Origin: Candidatus Brevifilum fermentans
GTDB lineage: Bacteria > Chloroflexota > Anaerolineae > Anaerolineales > Villigracilaceae
Assembly: GCA_945877125.1 (NCBI GenBank)
Contig: CAMCQT010000003.1
Coordinates: forward strand, 23,013-87,012
Direction of reading: 5' to 3'
DNA length: 64,000 nt
Shown: one piece after another, positions 15,775 to 23,615 of the stretch
Position numbering within the stretch: the stretch's first letter is position 1
Layout: each line of letters begins with the position of its first letter
The notes under the pieces: generated by a model
Seen by the model: the letters and a program-made list of their open reading frames with translations, nothing else
The model's database searches: none
What the model was told of the DNA's origin: nothing
Translations under genes and position numbers: made by a program

Positions 15775-16806
15775 AATCGGATGCAGCCCCGCAAACTCCA
15801 AGCCCGTCGTCTCATCCCAGCCCATCATCAAATTCAGGCATTGAACAGCTGTACCAGACGCACCCTTCATTAAATTATCAATCGCGCACATCGCCACGAT
15901 GTGACCAGTGCTTTCGTCCAGTTCAAATCCCAAATCCGCATAGTTCGAGCCAGCTAAAATCTTTGGCTCGGGCACACGGTAGATGCCGCGCTGTTCCTTG
16001 ACCACACGCACAAACGGATTTTCATTCGCCACGGCGCGATAGGCTTTCCATAAATCTTTGTTGGCGACACCAGGCTTGACCTTCGCGTGAGCCGTCGCCA
16101 ACACCCCGCGCACCAAATCCACGGCGGTCATGGTCAGCGAAATGTCTTTCACGCCCATTTCCTGAATCACTTCTGCGGTGTGACGATGCCCAAACGCGGA
16201 AAATGTGCGAATCACATTCGCGCGTTCCGCGTGGAGCGAACCAGAATTCCCTTCCGCGCCGCCTTCGGACGAACCAACTTTGATTTCAATAATCACAGGC
16301 ATAGACAAGTCAATCAAATCCGCTTTGACCAGCGGTAGCAGCGCGAGGTTGCTGGCGGTGGCGTTGCATCCTACGCCGCTGATGTAATTCGCCGTCGCTA
16401 TTTCAGCGCGATAAAGTTCGGGAAGTCCGTACACAAACTTGCTCAACCACTCAGGCGCGGCGTGTTTTTCGCCGTACCATTTCTCGTAAAATTCCGCATC
16501 ACGCAGGCGGAAGTCCGCCGCGAGATCAATGATCTTTGTCCCAAGTTTGGCATACTCTTCGATGTGCTTTTGCGCCTGTCCATGCGGCTGGGCGAGGAAG
16601 AGCACGTCCACAGGTTCCAGCGTGGAAGGGTCGCTGAATTTCAGTTGAGTCTTCTTCCGCAGATTGGGATGAGTCTGATAAACATATTCACCCACGCGCG
16701 AGCGTGAAGTCACCTGTTTGACTTCCACATTGGGATGTCCCAACAACAATCGCAGCAACTCGCCGCCGCCATAACCCGAACCACCGATGATAGATACTTT
16801 CGTCAT
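15772..16806 (-). CDS. lysY: LysW-phosphate reductase (LysY/ArgC-like)
   Basis: A 344-residue NADP-dependent reductase of the ArgC/LysY family that converts the carrier-bound acyl phosphate to a semialdehyde. It has the Rossmann GGSGYGGGELLRLL motif at residues 8-21 and the catalytic Cys in GVGCNAT (about residue 148), with HRHTAE near residue 210. AAGGAG lies upstream of the ATG. It lies between lysX and lysZ in the canonical LysW order. Confidence 0.92.
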   Translation of the reverse strand: MTKVSIIGGSGYGGGELLRLLLGHPNVEVKQVTSRSRVGEYVYQTHPNLRKKTQLKFSDPSTLEPVDVLFLAQPHGQAQKHIEEYAKLGTKIIDLAADFRLRDAEFYEKWYGEKHAAPEWLSKFVYGLPELYRAEIATANYISGVGCNATASNLALLPLVKADLIDLSMPVIIEIKVGSSEGGAEGNSGSLHAERANVIRTFSAFGHRHTAEVIQEMGVKDISLTMTAVDLVRGVLATAHAKVKPGVANKDLWKAYRAVANENPFVRVVKEQRGIYRVPEPKILAGSNYADLGFELDESTGHIVAMCAIDNLMKGASGTAVQCLNLMMGWDETTGLEFAGLHPI

Positions 16807-16835
16807 TAATAATTGCTCCTTATAAAACCAGTGGG

Positions 16836-16898
16836 AAGTGAATAGTGGACAGTGGTTAGTACTTCACCACCCACCATACACTATCCACCACCCACTGC
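16836..16898. repeat. GTGGGTGGTGAATAGTGG-type palindromic repeat
   Basis: Tandem AGTGG/GTGAATAGTGG words followed by the complementary CCACCCACCATACACTATCC arm fill the lysX-lysY gap. Confidence 0.7.
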
Positions 16899-17747
16899 GC
16901 TCTTCACTGTGTACTCCACGATCTCACCCGCGATATCAACCCCGCTCACAGGCTGCATGGTGTGGAATTCCATTGTGTGATTGATCTCGTTGACAAGGTA
17001 GCCGCGTTCAGAATGTTCGATCAAATCCACAGCCAGCACACCGCCGCCGACAGCCGCAGTTGCCTTCAAACATATTTCTTCGATCTCTGGCGTGATGGGA
17101 CACAATTCCCCTTCGCCGCCGCGCGCTGTGTTTGTGATCCAATGTTCCGACTTGCGATACATTGCGGTCAGCACGCGGTCACCGATCACAATGGCACGGA
17201 TGTCACGACCTGGTTTTTTGATGAACTCTTGAATATAAAAAACAGAATGTTGCACGGAGCCAAGTGTCGCCTTGTGTTCGAGCACTGCTTCCGCCGCATC
17301 GCGGTCGTTGATCTTTGCCAGCAGCCGTCCCCACGAACCGACGACGGGCTTCAACACAACGGGATAGCCAAACGCTTCAATCGCATCCAACGCGGCTTCG
17401 GGGGTGAACGCCACCACATTACGCGGCTGCGGCACGCCCGCCTTCGCCAGCATCGCGGATGTGGTCAATTTGTCGCCGCAAACCTCAGCTACCGCCGCCG
17501 TGTTGACCGTCGGCACGCCAAACGAGTTCAACAAGCGCAGGGCATATAATCCGCTGGTGTAGCTGATACTTCGTTCCAGCACCGCGTCAAACGCGCGCCA
17601 CGGTTCGGCATTTTCCAAATCAAATGAAATCGCGCGGTCATCGAGTCGTTCATAATCAATGCCGCGTTTTTCCATCGCCGCGAAAATCCATTTTTCTTCC
17701 ACACGCACACGGGAATAAAGGACACCTAATTTTAGTCGTCGTTGCAT
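16881..17747 (-). CDS. lysX: LysW-glutamate/aminoadipate ligase (LysX/ArgX, ATP-grasp)
   Basis: A 288-residue ATP-grasp ligase related to RimK that attaches the alpha-amino group of glutamate (ArgX) or aminoadipate (LysX) to the C-terminal Glu of LysW. Features include [11 protein letters not shown] near residue 138 and the metal-binding NEINHTMEF near the C-terminus. It directly follows lysW. The start is supported by a GGAG 8-9 nt upstream. Substrate choice cannot be proven from sequence here; the Arg attenuator favours glutamate. Confidence 0.92.
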   Translation of the reverse strand: MQRRLKLGVLYSRVRVEEKWIFAAMEKRGIDYERLDDRAISFDLENAEPWRAFDAVLERSISYTSGLYALRLLNSFGVPTVNTAAVAEVCGDKLTTSAMLAKAGVPQPRNVVAFTPEAALDAIEAFGYPVVLKPVVGSWGRLLAKINDRDAAEAVLEHKATLGSVQHSVFYIQEFIKKPGRDIRAIVIGDRVLTAMYRKSEHWITNTARGGEGELCPITPEIEEICLKATAAVGGGVLAVDLIEHSERGYLVNEINHTMEFHTMQPVSGVDIAGEIVEYTVKSAVGGG

Positions 17748-17756
17748 AATAACTCC

Positions 17757-17801
17757 GTAATTGGTAATTAGTAATTGGTAATTACCAATTACTAATTACG
17801 G
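17757..17801. repeat. AATTGGTAATTAGT tandem palindrome
   Basis: Words of TAATTGG and TAATTAG alternate and are mirrored by CCAATTACTAATTAC. It fills the lysW-lysX gap and ends next to the lysX Shine-Dalgarno. Confidence 0.75.
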
Positions 17802-17807
17802 TTTACT

Positions 17808-17978
17808 TTATTCACCCCAATCTTCTTGTTCCATCGGCGCGAGTTGGACGGTGGCAGGGTCAACCGACACGACTTCGAGGTCAACGCCGCAATCAGAACA
17901 AACGATAATTTCGCCAACTTCGGTTCCAGCATCCAATCCAATTTGGGCTTCACATTCGGGGCAAGTTACTGTAGACAT
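17808..17978 (-). CDS. lysW: Amino-group carrier protein LysW
   Basis: A 56-residue acidic protein with a zinc ribbon formed by CPEC (Cys6, Cys9) and CSDC (Cys27, Cys30), ending in EDWGE, the hallmark tail of LysW. The C-terminal Glu carries the biosynthetic intermediate in isopeptide linkage through the LysX, LysZ, LysY, LysJ, LysK steps. AAGGAG sits 8 nt before the ATG. It starts the lysWXYZJK run and follows argH by 69 nt of repeat sequence. Confidence 0.95.
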   Translation of the reverse strand: MSTVTCPECEAQIGLDAGTEVGEIIVCSDCGVDLEVVSVDPATVQLAPMEQEDWGE

Positions 17979-18000
17979 ATTTTTTTCTCCTTGTATTTAA

Positions 18001-18090
18001 ATGATGAATGAGGAATGCAGAATGCAGAATTTTTTCTGCCGCCTGCATTATTTACTATTCTGCCTTCTGCATTCTGACTTCTGCATTTCG
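18001..18090. repeat. GCAGAAT tandem repeats between lysW and argH
   Basis: GAATGCAGAATGCAGAAT on one side is mirrored by ATTCTGCCTTCTGCATTCTG on the other. The right arm encodes the last dozen residues of argH (18048 onward). A third copy lies inside argH at 19010-19042. Confidence 0.75.
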
Positions 18091-19418
18091 ACAGATTGCG
18101 GACTCGTGCCGCCAATCGCATTTCTTTTTTCGACAGATTTCATCGGGTCAAAAACTTGATATACATCCGCTTCAAAAGCGGGACAGAGAGCCTGATACGC
18201 TTCGAGGGGCATTTGCTCCAACCCGACATTTTTCTCCCCAGCCAGGCGGACAGCTTTGCCTGCGATCGAGTGCGTCTCGCGGAAGGGGATTCCCTTGTCC
18301 ACGAGATAATCTGCGAGGTCGGTTGCCATCATGAACGAGTCGATTGCGTTTCGCATTCGTTCGGGCTTGGGTGTGATGGTCCGCAGTGCGCCGGCGATGA
18401 CGGGAAGAATCGCAAGCAAAGTATCGGTTGCCGCAAAGACTGGCGCTTTATCTTCCTGCAGGTCTTTGTCGTAGGTTGAGGGCAGACCTTTGAGCGTGGC
18501 AAGCAAGCCTGTCAGCATCCCAATCAACGTGCCAGCCTTGCCGCGCGTCAGTTCAAACACATCGGGATTTTTCTTTTGCGGCATCAGGCTCGAACCTGTT
18601 GATAACGCATCCGAAAGTTCAAAGAAACCAAACTCGGCGCTGGTGTACAAAACGATTTGCTCCGATAGTTTGCTGAGGTGAATGCCTGTCATCGTGGCGC
18701 AGAATAAAAACTCGGCGGCGAAATCTCGGTCTGAGACGGCATCCAAGCTATTGGGCGATGCGACTGCAAAGCCAAGTGATTCAGCCAACGCGGCGCGGTC
18801 AACAGGGACGGGTGTGCCAGACAATGCACCAGAACCGAGCGGCAAAATCGAAACACGTTTGACCAAATCCGCAAGCCGTTCGCGGTCACGTTGCAGCGGA
18901 TGAAAGTGACTCAGCCACCAATGCGAAAGCAAGATCGGTTGGGCGCGCTGCATGTGAGTGTAGCCAGGCATGAGAGTCTCACCTGCGAGTTCGGCTTGTT
19001 CGAGCAAAGCAGATTGCAGAATGCAGAATGCAGAATCTAATTGCGGAATGGCTTGCAGCATCCACAAGCGGAAGTCGGTGGCGACTTGGTCGTTGCGGCT
19101 GCGCCCCGTGTGGAGCTTGCCTGCGGTCACGCCGATCAATTCTGTCAGACGGCGCTCGACGGCGGTGTGAATGTCCTCGTCGGAGGGGGCGAAGGAAAAC
19201 TGTCCCGAAGCGAATTCTCCTTTGACAGTATCCAGCCCGAGCGAGATGGATGCGTGTTCTTCATCCGACAAAATATTTGCGTTGTGCAAAGCATTCGCCC
19301 ACGCGAGAGAACCATCCACATCTTGAATTGCCATGCGCTGGTCAACAGGCAGGGAGGAATTTAGATCCCAGGCTTGTTCGTTTAGTTTGGTTGAAAAGCG
19401 TCCACCCCAGAGGGTCAT
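18048..19418 (-). CDS. argH: Argininosuccinate lyase
   Basis: This enzyme splits argininosuccinate into arginine and fumarate. The 456-residue protein begins MTLWGGRFS and carries the fumarase-superfamily signature GSSLMPQKKNP near residue 275, plus TGRSRNDQ near 105. I chose the ATG at 19418 because AAAGGAG lies 6 nt before it; 13 further codons upstream are derived from a palindromic repeat. A GCAGAAT tandem repeat is inserted in frame at 19010-19042 (residues reading DSAFCILQSALL), and the C-terminal dozen residues also come from the same repeat type. The conserved core is intact. Confidence 0.93.
   Translation of the reverse strand: MTLWGGRFSTKLNEQAWDLNSSLPVDQRMAIQDVDGSLAWANALHNANILSDEEHASISLGLDTVKGEFASGQFSFAPSDEDIHTAVERRLTELIGVTAGKLHTGRSRNDQVATDFRLWMLQAIPQLDSAFCILQSALLEQAELAGETLMPGYTHMQRAQPILLSHWWLSHFHPLQRDRERLADLVKRVSILPLGSGALSGTPVPVDRAALAESLGFAVASPNSLDAVSDRDFAAEFLFCATMTGIHLSKLSEQIVLYTSAEFGFFELSDALSTGSSLMPQKKNPDVFELTRGKAGTLIGMLTGLLATLKGLPSTYDKDLQEDKAPVFAATDTLLAILPVIAGALRTITPKPERMRNAIDSFMMATDLADYLVDKGIPFRETHSIAGKAVRLAGEKNVGLEQMPLEAYQALCPAFEADVYQVFDPMKSVEKRNAIGGTSPQSVEMQKSECRRQNSK
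19010..19042. repeat. GCAGAAT tandem repeat inside argH
   Basis: Three AGATTGCAGAATGCAGAATG-like words within the coding frame, the same words as in the lysW-argH gap. The frame is kept. Confidence 0.7.
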
Positions 19419-19437
19419 ATGTGCTCCTTTATATTTC

Positions 19438-19533
19438 ATGTCTTTGCGAGGGCGCACTTGCCCTTTGCCCGAAGCAATCTCCTCACAGTTGGAGATTGCT
19501 TCGTCGGGGAGAGCACCCTCCTCGCAATGACAT
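19438..19533. repeat. Palindromic repeat between argG and argH
   Basis: 96 bp. It starts ATGTCTTTGCGAGGGCG and ends CCTCCTCGCAATGACAT, with the internal GAAGCAATCTCC / GGAGATTGCTTC pair. Its last base is the final base of the argG stop codon (complement). Confidence 0.85.
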
Positions 19534-20804
19534 TAGTCCCGTTTGAACTTCGAATAATCAGGCTTGGGCATATCCAGACCCGAAATGGGCAAGCCGTTCA
19601 TGGCGCGGACTTTGAGGCTGAGACCATAAAGGCGGATGAAGCCTTCGGCGTGGCTCTGGTCGTAGACATCTTCCTGACCAAAGGTGGCGAAGTCTTCGCG
19701 GTAGAGGCTGAACGGTGACTTGCGCCCGGCGACGATGATGTTGCCTTTGTAAAGTTTGAGCCGCACAACGCCCGTGACAGGTCCCTGTGTGGAGTTGACG
19801 AAGGCGTCGAGGGCTTCGCGCAGCGGGGTGAACCACAAGCCGTTATAGGTGAGTTCGGCATATTTCAAGGCGGTGACTTGCTTGAAATTCAAAGTCTCAT
19901 GGTCGAGGACAAGCGACTCAAGTTCGCGATGGGCATACATCAAAATGGTGCCGCCTGGGGTTTCATACACGCCATGTGACTTCATGCCGACGAGGCGATT
20001 CTCAACGAGGTCAACGCGACCAATGCCGTGCGCGCCGCCGATGGCGTTGAGCGTTTCAACAATTTTCGCGGGTGAAAGTTTCTCGCCGTTGACCGAAACT
20101 GGGTTGCCAGTTTCAAATTCGATCTCAACATAGGCGCCCTGCTCCGGAGCGTTCTCAGGCGATGTTGAAATTTGATACATGATCTCTTCGGGTTCGTTCC
20201 ACGGGTCTTCGAGCAATCCGCCTTCGTGCGAAATATGCCAGATGTTTGAGTCGCGGCTGTAAATGGATTTGATGGTGGCGGTGACAGGGATGTTATATTT
20301 TGCAGCCATCGCAATCGCATCTTCGCGTGAGCGGATATCCCACTCGCGCCAGGGAGCGATAATCTTGAGGCGTGGGTCGAGCGCCATGACGGTCAGTTCA
20401 AAACGAACCTGGTCGTTGCCTTTGCCTGTCGCACCGTGTGCGATTGCATCTGCGCCAGTTTCGTGAGCAACTTCTACGAGATGTTTCGCAATTAAAGGAC
20501 GGGCAATGGATGTGCCCAATAAGTACTTGTGTTCATAAATCGCCCCCGCCTTGAGCATGGGAAAAAGACAATCTTCCGCAAACTCTTCTTTCATGTCGTG
20601 CAAAATAAACTGGCTCGCGCCGCTGTTCATCGCTTTATCTTCAAGCAGGCGTAAATCTTCGTCGGTCTGTCCCACGTCGGCGCAGAAGCAGACCACTTCA
20701 CAGCCATAATTTTCTTTGAGCCACGGGACGATCACAGACGTGTCCAGTCCGCCTGAGTAGGCGAGGACAACTTTCTTGACTTGCGGTTTCGGTTTGGAAT
20801 TCAT
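19533..20804 (-). CDS. argG: Argininosuccinate synthase
   Basis: This enzyme joins citrulline and aspartate with ATP. The 423-residue protein has the N-type ATP pyrophosphatase loop [10 protein letters not shown] near residues 14-23 and the family's [13 protein letters not shown] segment near 121. AAGGAG precedes the ATG. It is the first structural gene after the Arg-rich leader peptide and attenuator, and is followed by argH and the LysW genes on the same strand. Confidence 0.95.
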   Translation of the reverse strand: MNSKPKPQVKKVVLAYSGGLDTSVIVPWLKENYGCEVVCFCADVGQTDEDLRLLEDKAMNSGASQFILHDMKEEFAEDCLFPMLKAGAIYEHKYLLGTSIARPLIAKHLVEVAHETGADAIAHGATGKGNDQVRFELTVMALDPRLKIIAPWREWDIRSREDAIAMAAKYNIPVTATIKSIYSRDSNIWHISHEGGLLEDPWNEPEEIMYQISTSPENAPEQGAYVEIEFETGNPVSVNGEKLSPAKIVETLNAIGGAHGIGRVDLVENRLVGMKSHGVYETPGGTILMYAHRELESLVLDHETLNFKQVTALKYAELTYNGLWFTPLREALDAFVNSTQGPVTGVVRLKLYKGNIIVAGRKSPFSLYREDFATFGQEDVYDQSHAEGFIRLYGLSLKVRAMNGLPISGLDMPKPDYSKFKRD

Positions 20805-20831
20805 TTGGTACTCCTTGTTTTATTTTTGGAA

Positions 20832-20873
20832 CTCACCCTCACCCCCCGCCCTCTCCCAAAATGGAGAGGGCGG
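20832..20873. repeat. CTCACCC / GGAGAGGGCGG palindrome
   Basis: CCGCCCTCTCC (20846-20856) and GGAGAGGGCGG (20863-20873) with a short loop, preceded by CTCACCCTCACCC. It lies between the attenuator terminator and argG. Confidence 0.75.
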
Positions 20874-20888
20874 CTAAGAGCGGGAAAA

Positions 20889-20999
20889 TAAAAAAAACAG
20901 CCCTCCGAGAAGGAGGGCTGTTTTGATTGACTAGTGCGTATATCAGCTTGCGGCTGCGTTTAGCGCGTTATCCAACAAAAAATCCCGACCTTCTCGGAG
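20889..20999 (-). promoter_or_regulatory. Arginine attenuator (antiterminator and terminator)
   Basis: On the minus strand the terminator is CAGCCCTCC, loop TTCTC, GGAGGGCTG, then eight or nine T (20889-20920). The competing structure pairs CTCCGAGAAGG inside the leader-peptide frame (20989-20999) with CCTTCTCGGAG at 20903-20913, 11 nt perfect, which uses up the 5' arm and loop of the terminator. The two structures cannot coexist. It lies upstream of argG. Confidence 0.88.
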
Positions 21000-21048
21000 A
21001 AGTGGGCTTCGGACGACGTGTACGTGGTGACGCAAAAAAGCTGAACAT
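20968..21048 (-). CDS. Arg-rich leader peptide of the arginine attenuator
   Basis: A 26-residue open frame with five Arg codons: three CGT at codons 9, 11 and 12 (21013-21024, reading Arg-Thr-Arg-Arg) and AGA-AGG at codons 19-20. The second pair lies inside the antiterminator segment. Stalling at the first cluster when charged tRNA-Arg is scarce would leave 20989-20999 free to pair with the terminator arm, allowing argG and downstream genes to be read. No Shine-Dalgarno is visible. The ATG is 10 nt after the -10 box, so it is probably leaderless or nearly so. The organisation mirrors the Thr/Met leader at 7173. Confidence 0.87.
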   Translation of the reverse strand: MFSFFASPRTRRPKPTSPRRSGFFVG

Positions 21049-21058
21049 GATGGGCGGT

Positions 21059-21086
21059 ATTTTACCTGAAAAATAAAATGAGTCAA
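21059..21086 (-). promoter_or_regulatory. Promoter of the argG-argH-lysWXYZJK cluster
   Basis: On the minus strand, TTGACT (21081-21086), a 16-nt spacer and TAAAAT (21059-21064), 10 nt before the leader-peptide ATG. Confidence 0.75.
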
Positions 21087-21194
21087 TGATTTTTGTAGGG
21101 CAATCAGAGCATGGGCAAAAAAATCAGCCGTCAGTAACTTGCAAGGTTTTCCCGTAAATGAAGGTTGTATACTCGTTTTATACAGGAGAAACGC

Positions 21195-21926
21195 ATGAAA
21201 AATAGTATCAGGCAATTTCACAAGGGGCAGGGGTTGGTGGAGTACGGTTTGCTTCTGCTGCTCATTGCCTTTGTAACCGGGCTGGCGTTGAATATTGCGG
21301 GCGTATCCATGCAAGATTTATACAGCCAGGCAATATCTGGACTGCGCGGCGAGAGCAGCGAGTGCAATCCGCTGGCGCGCGCAGGCAGTGAGTGGGATTC
21401 CCCTGACATTAATTTCTGGCGGGGCGGAATTACGCAGCAAGCCGGCGGCTATGAAGTTTGCCCGCTATGCGGCGGACTGCTGCCAGGGCTTTCGGGCAGT
21501 GATTATGAACTTGATCTTTCGGGGGTACAGGTGGCAAGCACCAACCCCACATGGAACGGGTACGGAATTACCTTCCGCGCAGAAAACGGAAACAAGGGAT
21601 TAAACGGCTATATGTTTGAGGTGGAGAAGGTGAACAAAAATAATCCGACGCGTATTTATTTCAGCAAATGGGTCAATGGCACGCAGATCAAACCGTACAT
21701 CAAAATGTATTACCTGCCCGCCGATATTGATTGGAATAATCCGCCTGACATGCGCGTTAAGGTGGAAGGGGATACCTTTACCGCCTACATGGATGGACAA
21801 CAAGTACTGCAAGGCAAAGATAAAACATACACCGAAGGCAGCGCAGGTGTTTTTGCAAATGCAGGTACGCAATTGAATTTCTCTAATTTTTTGGCTGGGT
21901 CATTAAACTGTGAAGAGGCGCAATAA
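21195..21926 (+). CDS. Flp-type pilin-like protein with C-terminal lectin-like domain
   Basis: A 243-residue protein. The N-terminus has a short basic head, then GQGLVEYGLLLLLIAFVTG, which matches class III (Flp/TadE-type) prepilin signals where cleavage occurs after Gly and Glu+5 is kept. Instead of ending as a tiny pilin, it continues with a Cys-containing linker (CPLCGG) and about 150 residues of beta-rich sequence resembling a laminin-G/DUF1080-like fold (YDLDLS...GYGITFRAE...GYMFEVEK...VEGDTFTAYMDGQ). AGGAG lies 7 nt before the ATG at 21195. The next gene overlaps by one base. A similar pair is at 61913-62853. Confidence 0.75.
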   Translation: MKNSIRQFHKGQGLVEYGLLLLLIAFVTGLALNIAGVSMQDLYSQAISGLRGESSECNPLARAGSEWDSPDINFWRGGITQQAGGYEVCPLCGGLLPGLSGSDYELDLSGVQVASTNPTWNGYGITFRAENGNKGLNGYMFEVEKVNKNNPTRIYFSKWVNGTQIKPYIKMYYLPADIDWNNPPDMRVKVEGDTFTAYMDGQQVLQGKDKTYTEGSAGVFANAGTQLNFSNFLAGSLNCEEAQ

Positions 21927-22372
21927 TGGCTTTTGAAGAATCCCCCTCGATGGATTTGTACAAAGATGGAATGCCTGCCCATCTTCCCGACCCGTCTCAT
22001 AAAAAGCGGCTGATCTGGATTGCAATTGTTGGGCTGACCGTGTTAAGTCTATTGCTGGCTTTTTTTAGCATGGCGCAAGACGGTACGCTTGCCACTTTGG
22101 CAGGAACAGGTACGGTCACAGGGATAGTCTATGATGATTTGGGGCAGCCTGTTATAGCGGATATTTTTGTGTTTGGCGCAGATGTCTCGGCTCAATCTGA
22201 CCAGATGGGTCGCTTCAAGTTGAGCGGCGTACCCTCTGGTCAGCAGGTTTTGGTCGTAGCGTATCGAAACGTGGGGCGCGAATATGCGGTGAACATTTCT
22301 GCGGGACAAATGGTGGATATGGGCGAAGCACGTTTTCAAACGGATGATTTTCTGAATGGCTGGAGTCAGTAG
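21926..22372 (+). CDS. Membrane protein with extracytoplasmic carboxypeptidase-regulatory-like domain
   Basis: A 148-residue protein: a cytoplasmic N-terminus of about 28 residues, one membrane segment (about 29-50), then a single beta-sandwich module (GTVTGIVYDDLGQPV...GRFKLSGVPSGQQVLVVAY) typical of carboxypeptidase regulatory-like/PEGA-type domains. Its start codon overlaps the stop of the pilin-like gene (TAATG). The paralogous protein at 62452-62853 begins with the same MAFE and has the same layout, so the two-gene cassette is repeated in the window. Its function is not known. Confidence 0.75.
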   Translation: MAFEESPSMDLYKDGMPAHLPDPSHKKRLIWIAIVGLTVLSLLLAFFSMAQDGTLATLAGTGTVTGIVYDDLGQPVIADIFVFGADVSAQSDQMGRFKLSGVPSGQQVLVVAYRNVGREYAVNISAGQMVDMGEARFQTDDFLNGWSQ

Positions 22373-22480
22373 GTTGCAGGCGCGTCATGCTATCAGTTTT
22401 ACATTTGATATCTTGCCGAACATAAGAAACAAGAAGCACATTCTTTCGTAAAAATTAAAAGGGGCATTTCAAACAATCCA

Positions 22481-22539
22481 AAAGAAAGTCGTGTTTCGTA
22501 ATTCCAGTTGAAGGTTTACGAAACACGACTTTCTTTTTG
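22481..22539. terminator. Long hairpin terminator between convergent genes
   Basis: A 21-bp perfect stem, AAAGAAAGTCGTGTTTCGTAA (22481-22501) against 22516-22536, followed by a T run on the plus strand and preceded by A's, so it can serve both strands. Confidence 0.85.
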
Positions 22540-22581
22540 TTTCAATATTTTAATTCAATGCGATCAAAGCAAGATCAGTTC

Positions 22582-23031
22582 TCAACTCACCGCTTTTTTC
22601 ACGAGCGCGATGATCTGCGCCTCTTCGGCGGCGGTCAACTTGATCAACGCAAATGAGGTAGCCCACATATTGCCATCGTCAAGTTTTGCGTCGGGTTGAA
22701 AGCCGAAGGTTGCATATCTCACATTGAACTTACCCGCAGCCTGAAAGAAACAAATGACCTTGCCATCTGCATTGGCGTAGGCAGGCATTCCGTACCAGGT
22801 TTTCGGCATGAGACTGGGCGCGCTGGCTGTGACGATCTCATGCAGCCGCATCCCCAGCGAGCGGTCTGGTTCTTTCATCGCGCCAATTGCCGCAAGGATG
22901 GCTTTTTCACCTTCCGATCTGTCCTTGCCTGCGCGTGCTTCCGCTTTCATCTCCTGGGCGCGCGCTTTCATCGCGGCTTTTTCTTCGACGGTAAATCCCT
23001 TGCTATTTTGTGTTTCTTTCTTTGTGTTCAT
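22582..23031 (-). CDS. DUF1801 / YdhG-like small protein
   Basis: A 149-residue protein. The C-terminal 100 residues (MRLHEIV...LMPKTWYGMPAYANADGKVICFFQAAGKFNVRYATFGF) match the DUF1801/YdhG-like fold, proteins of unclear function. The N-terminal 45 residues are charged and helical. The ATG at 23031 is preceded by CAGGAGG. It lies 13 nt after the VOC-type gene upstream on the same strand and is probably co-transcribed with it. Confidence 0.75.
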   Translation of the reverse strand: MNTKKETQNSKGFTVEEKAAMKARAQEMKAEARAGKDRSEGEKAILAAIGAMKEPDRSLGMRLHEIVTASAPSLMPKTWYGMPAYANADGKVICFFQAAGKFNVRYATFGFQPDAKLDDGNMWATSFALIKLTAAEEAQIIALVKKAVS

Positions 23032-23044
23032 GAGAACCTCCTGA

Positions 23045-23500
23045 TTAACTGTTGTATGCCTTTTGCAAATCGGCGACAATAATCTTCTGCATTTTCAACA
23101 TGGCGTCCATCACCCGTTGGGATTTCTCAGGGTCGGGGTCGCCCATTAACTCGGTCAACTGCTTCGGGACAATCTGCCACGAGAGACCATATTTATCCTT
23201 AAGCCAGCCGCACATGGATTCTTCGCCGCCGTCTGCGGTCAGGGCGTCCCAAAAATAATCCACCTCGGCTTGATCCTCGCAATTGACATACATCGAAACC
23301 GCTTCGTTGAATTTGAATTGCGGACCTGCATTCAAACCCATGAACTCCTGTCCGTCCAATTCAAACGAAACGGTGAAGGCTTTGCCATCCGCTCCGCGTG
23401 AGATGTCTTTGACCTTTGAATTCTTGAAAAGCGATACGTAAAAATTCATCGCCTCTTCGGCTTGGGTCTCGAACCATAAAAATGGGGTAATCTTCTTCAT
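23045..23500 (-). CDS. VOC/PhnB-like glyoxalase-fold protein
   Basis: The 151-residue protein matches the PhnB-like branch of the vicinal oxygen chelate superfamily (often annotated as 3-demethylubiquinone-9 3-methyltransferase-like): FLWFETQAEEAMNFY at the start, DQAEVDYFWDAL in the middle and YGLSWQIVP near residue 105. The true reaction is unknown for most members. AAGGAG lies about 8 nt before the ATG. Confidence 0.85.
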   Translation of the reverse strand: MKKITPFLWFETQAEEAMNFYVSLFKNSKVKDISRGADGKAFTVSFELDGQEFMGLNAGPQFKFNEAVSMYVNCEDQAEVDYFWDALTADGGEESMCGWLKDKYGLSWQIVPKQLTELMGDPDPEKSQRVMDAMLKMQKIIVADLQKAYNS

Positions 23501-23573
23501 ACCAGCGCTCCTTAACTCTAAAATACGACAAACCTTATCTTATTCTAGAACTTATGTTCGATTTTGTCAACGT

Positions 23574-23606
23574 AAAAAAATCCGCCTATCCCAACAGACG
23601 GATTTT
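23574..23606 (-). terminator. Terminator after pheA
   Basis: On the minus strand, AAAATCCGTC...GGCGGATT followed by a run of seven T, just after the pheA stop. Confidence 0.75.
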
Positions 23607-23615
23607 AGTGGTGAG

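Noticed and set aside
19419..19457. N-terminal extension of 13 residues on ArgH.
   Set aside because: It is partly encoded by the palindromic repeat, and AAAGGAG fits the ATG at 19418.
20968..21048. The Arg-rich short frame as a small regulatory or toxin-like protein.
   Set aside because: Its position between promoter and terminator and the perfect antiterminator complement inside the frame fit a leader peptide much better.
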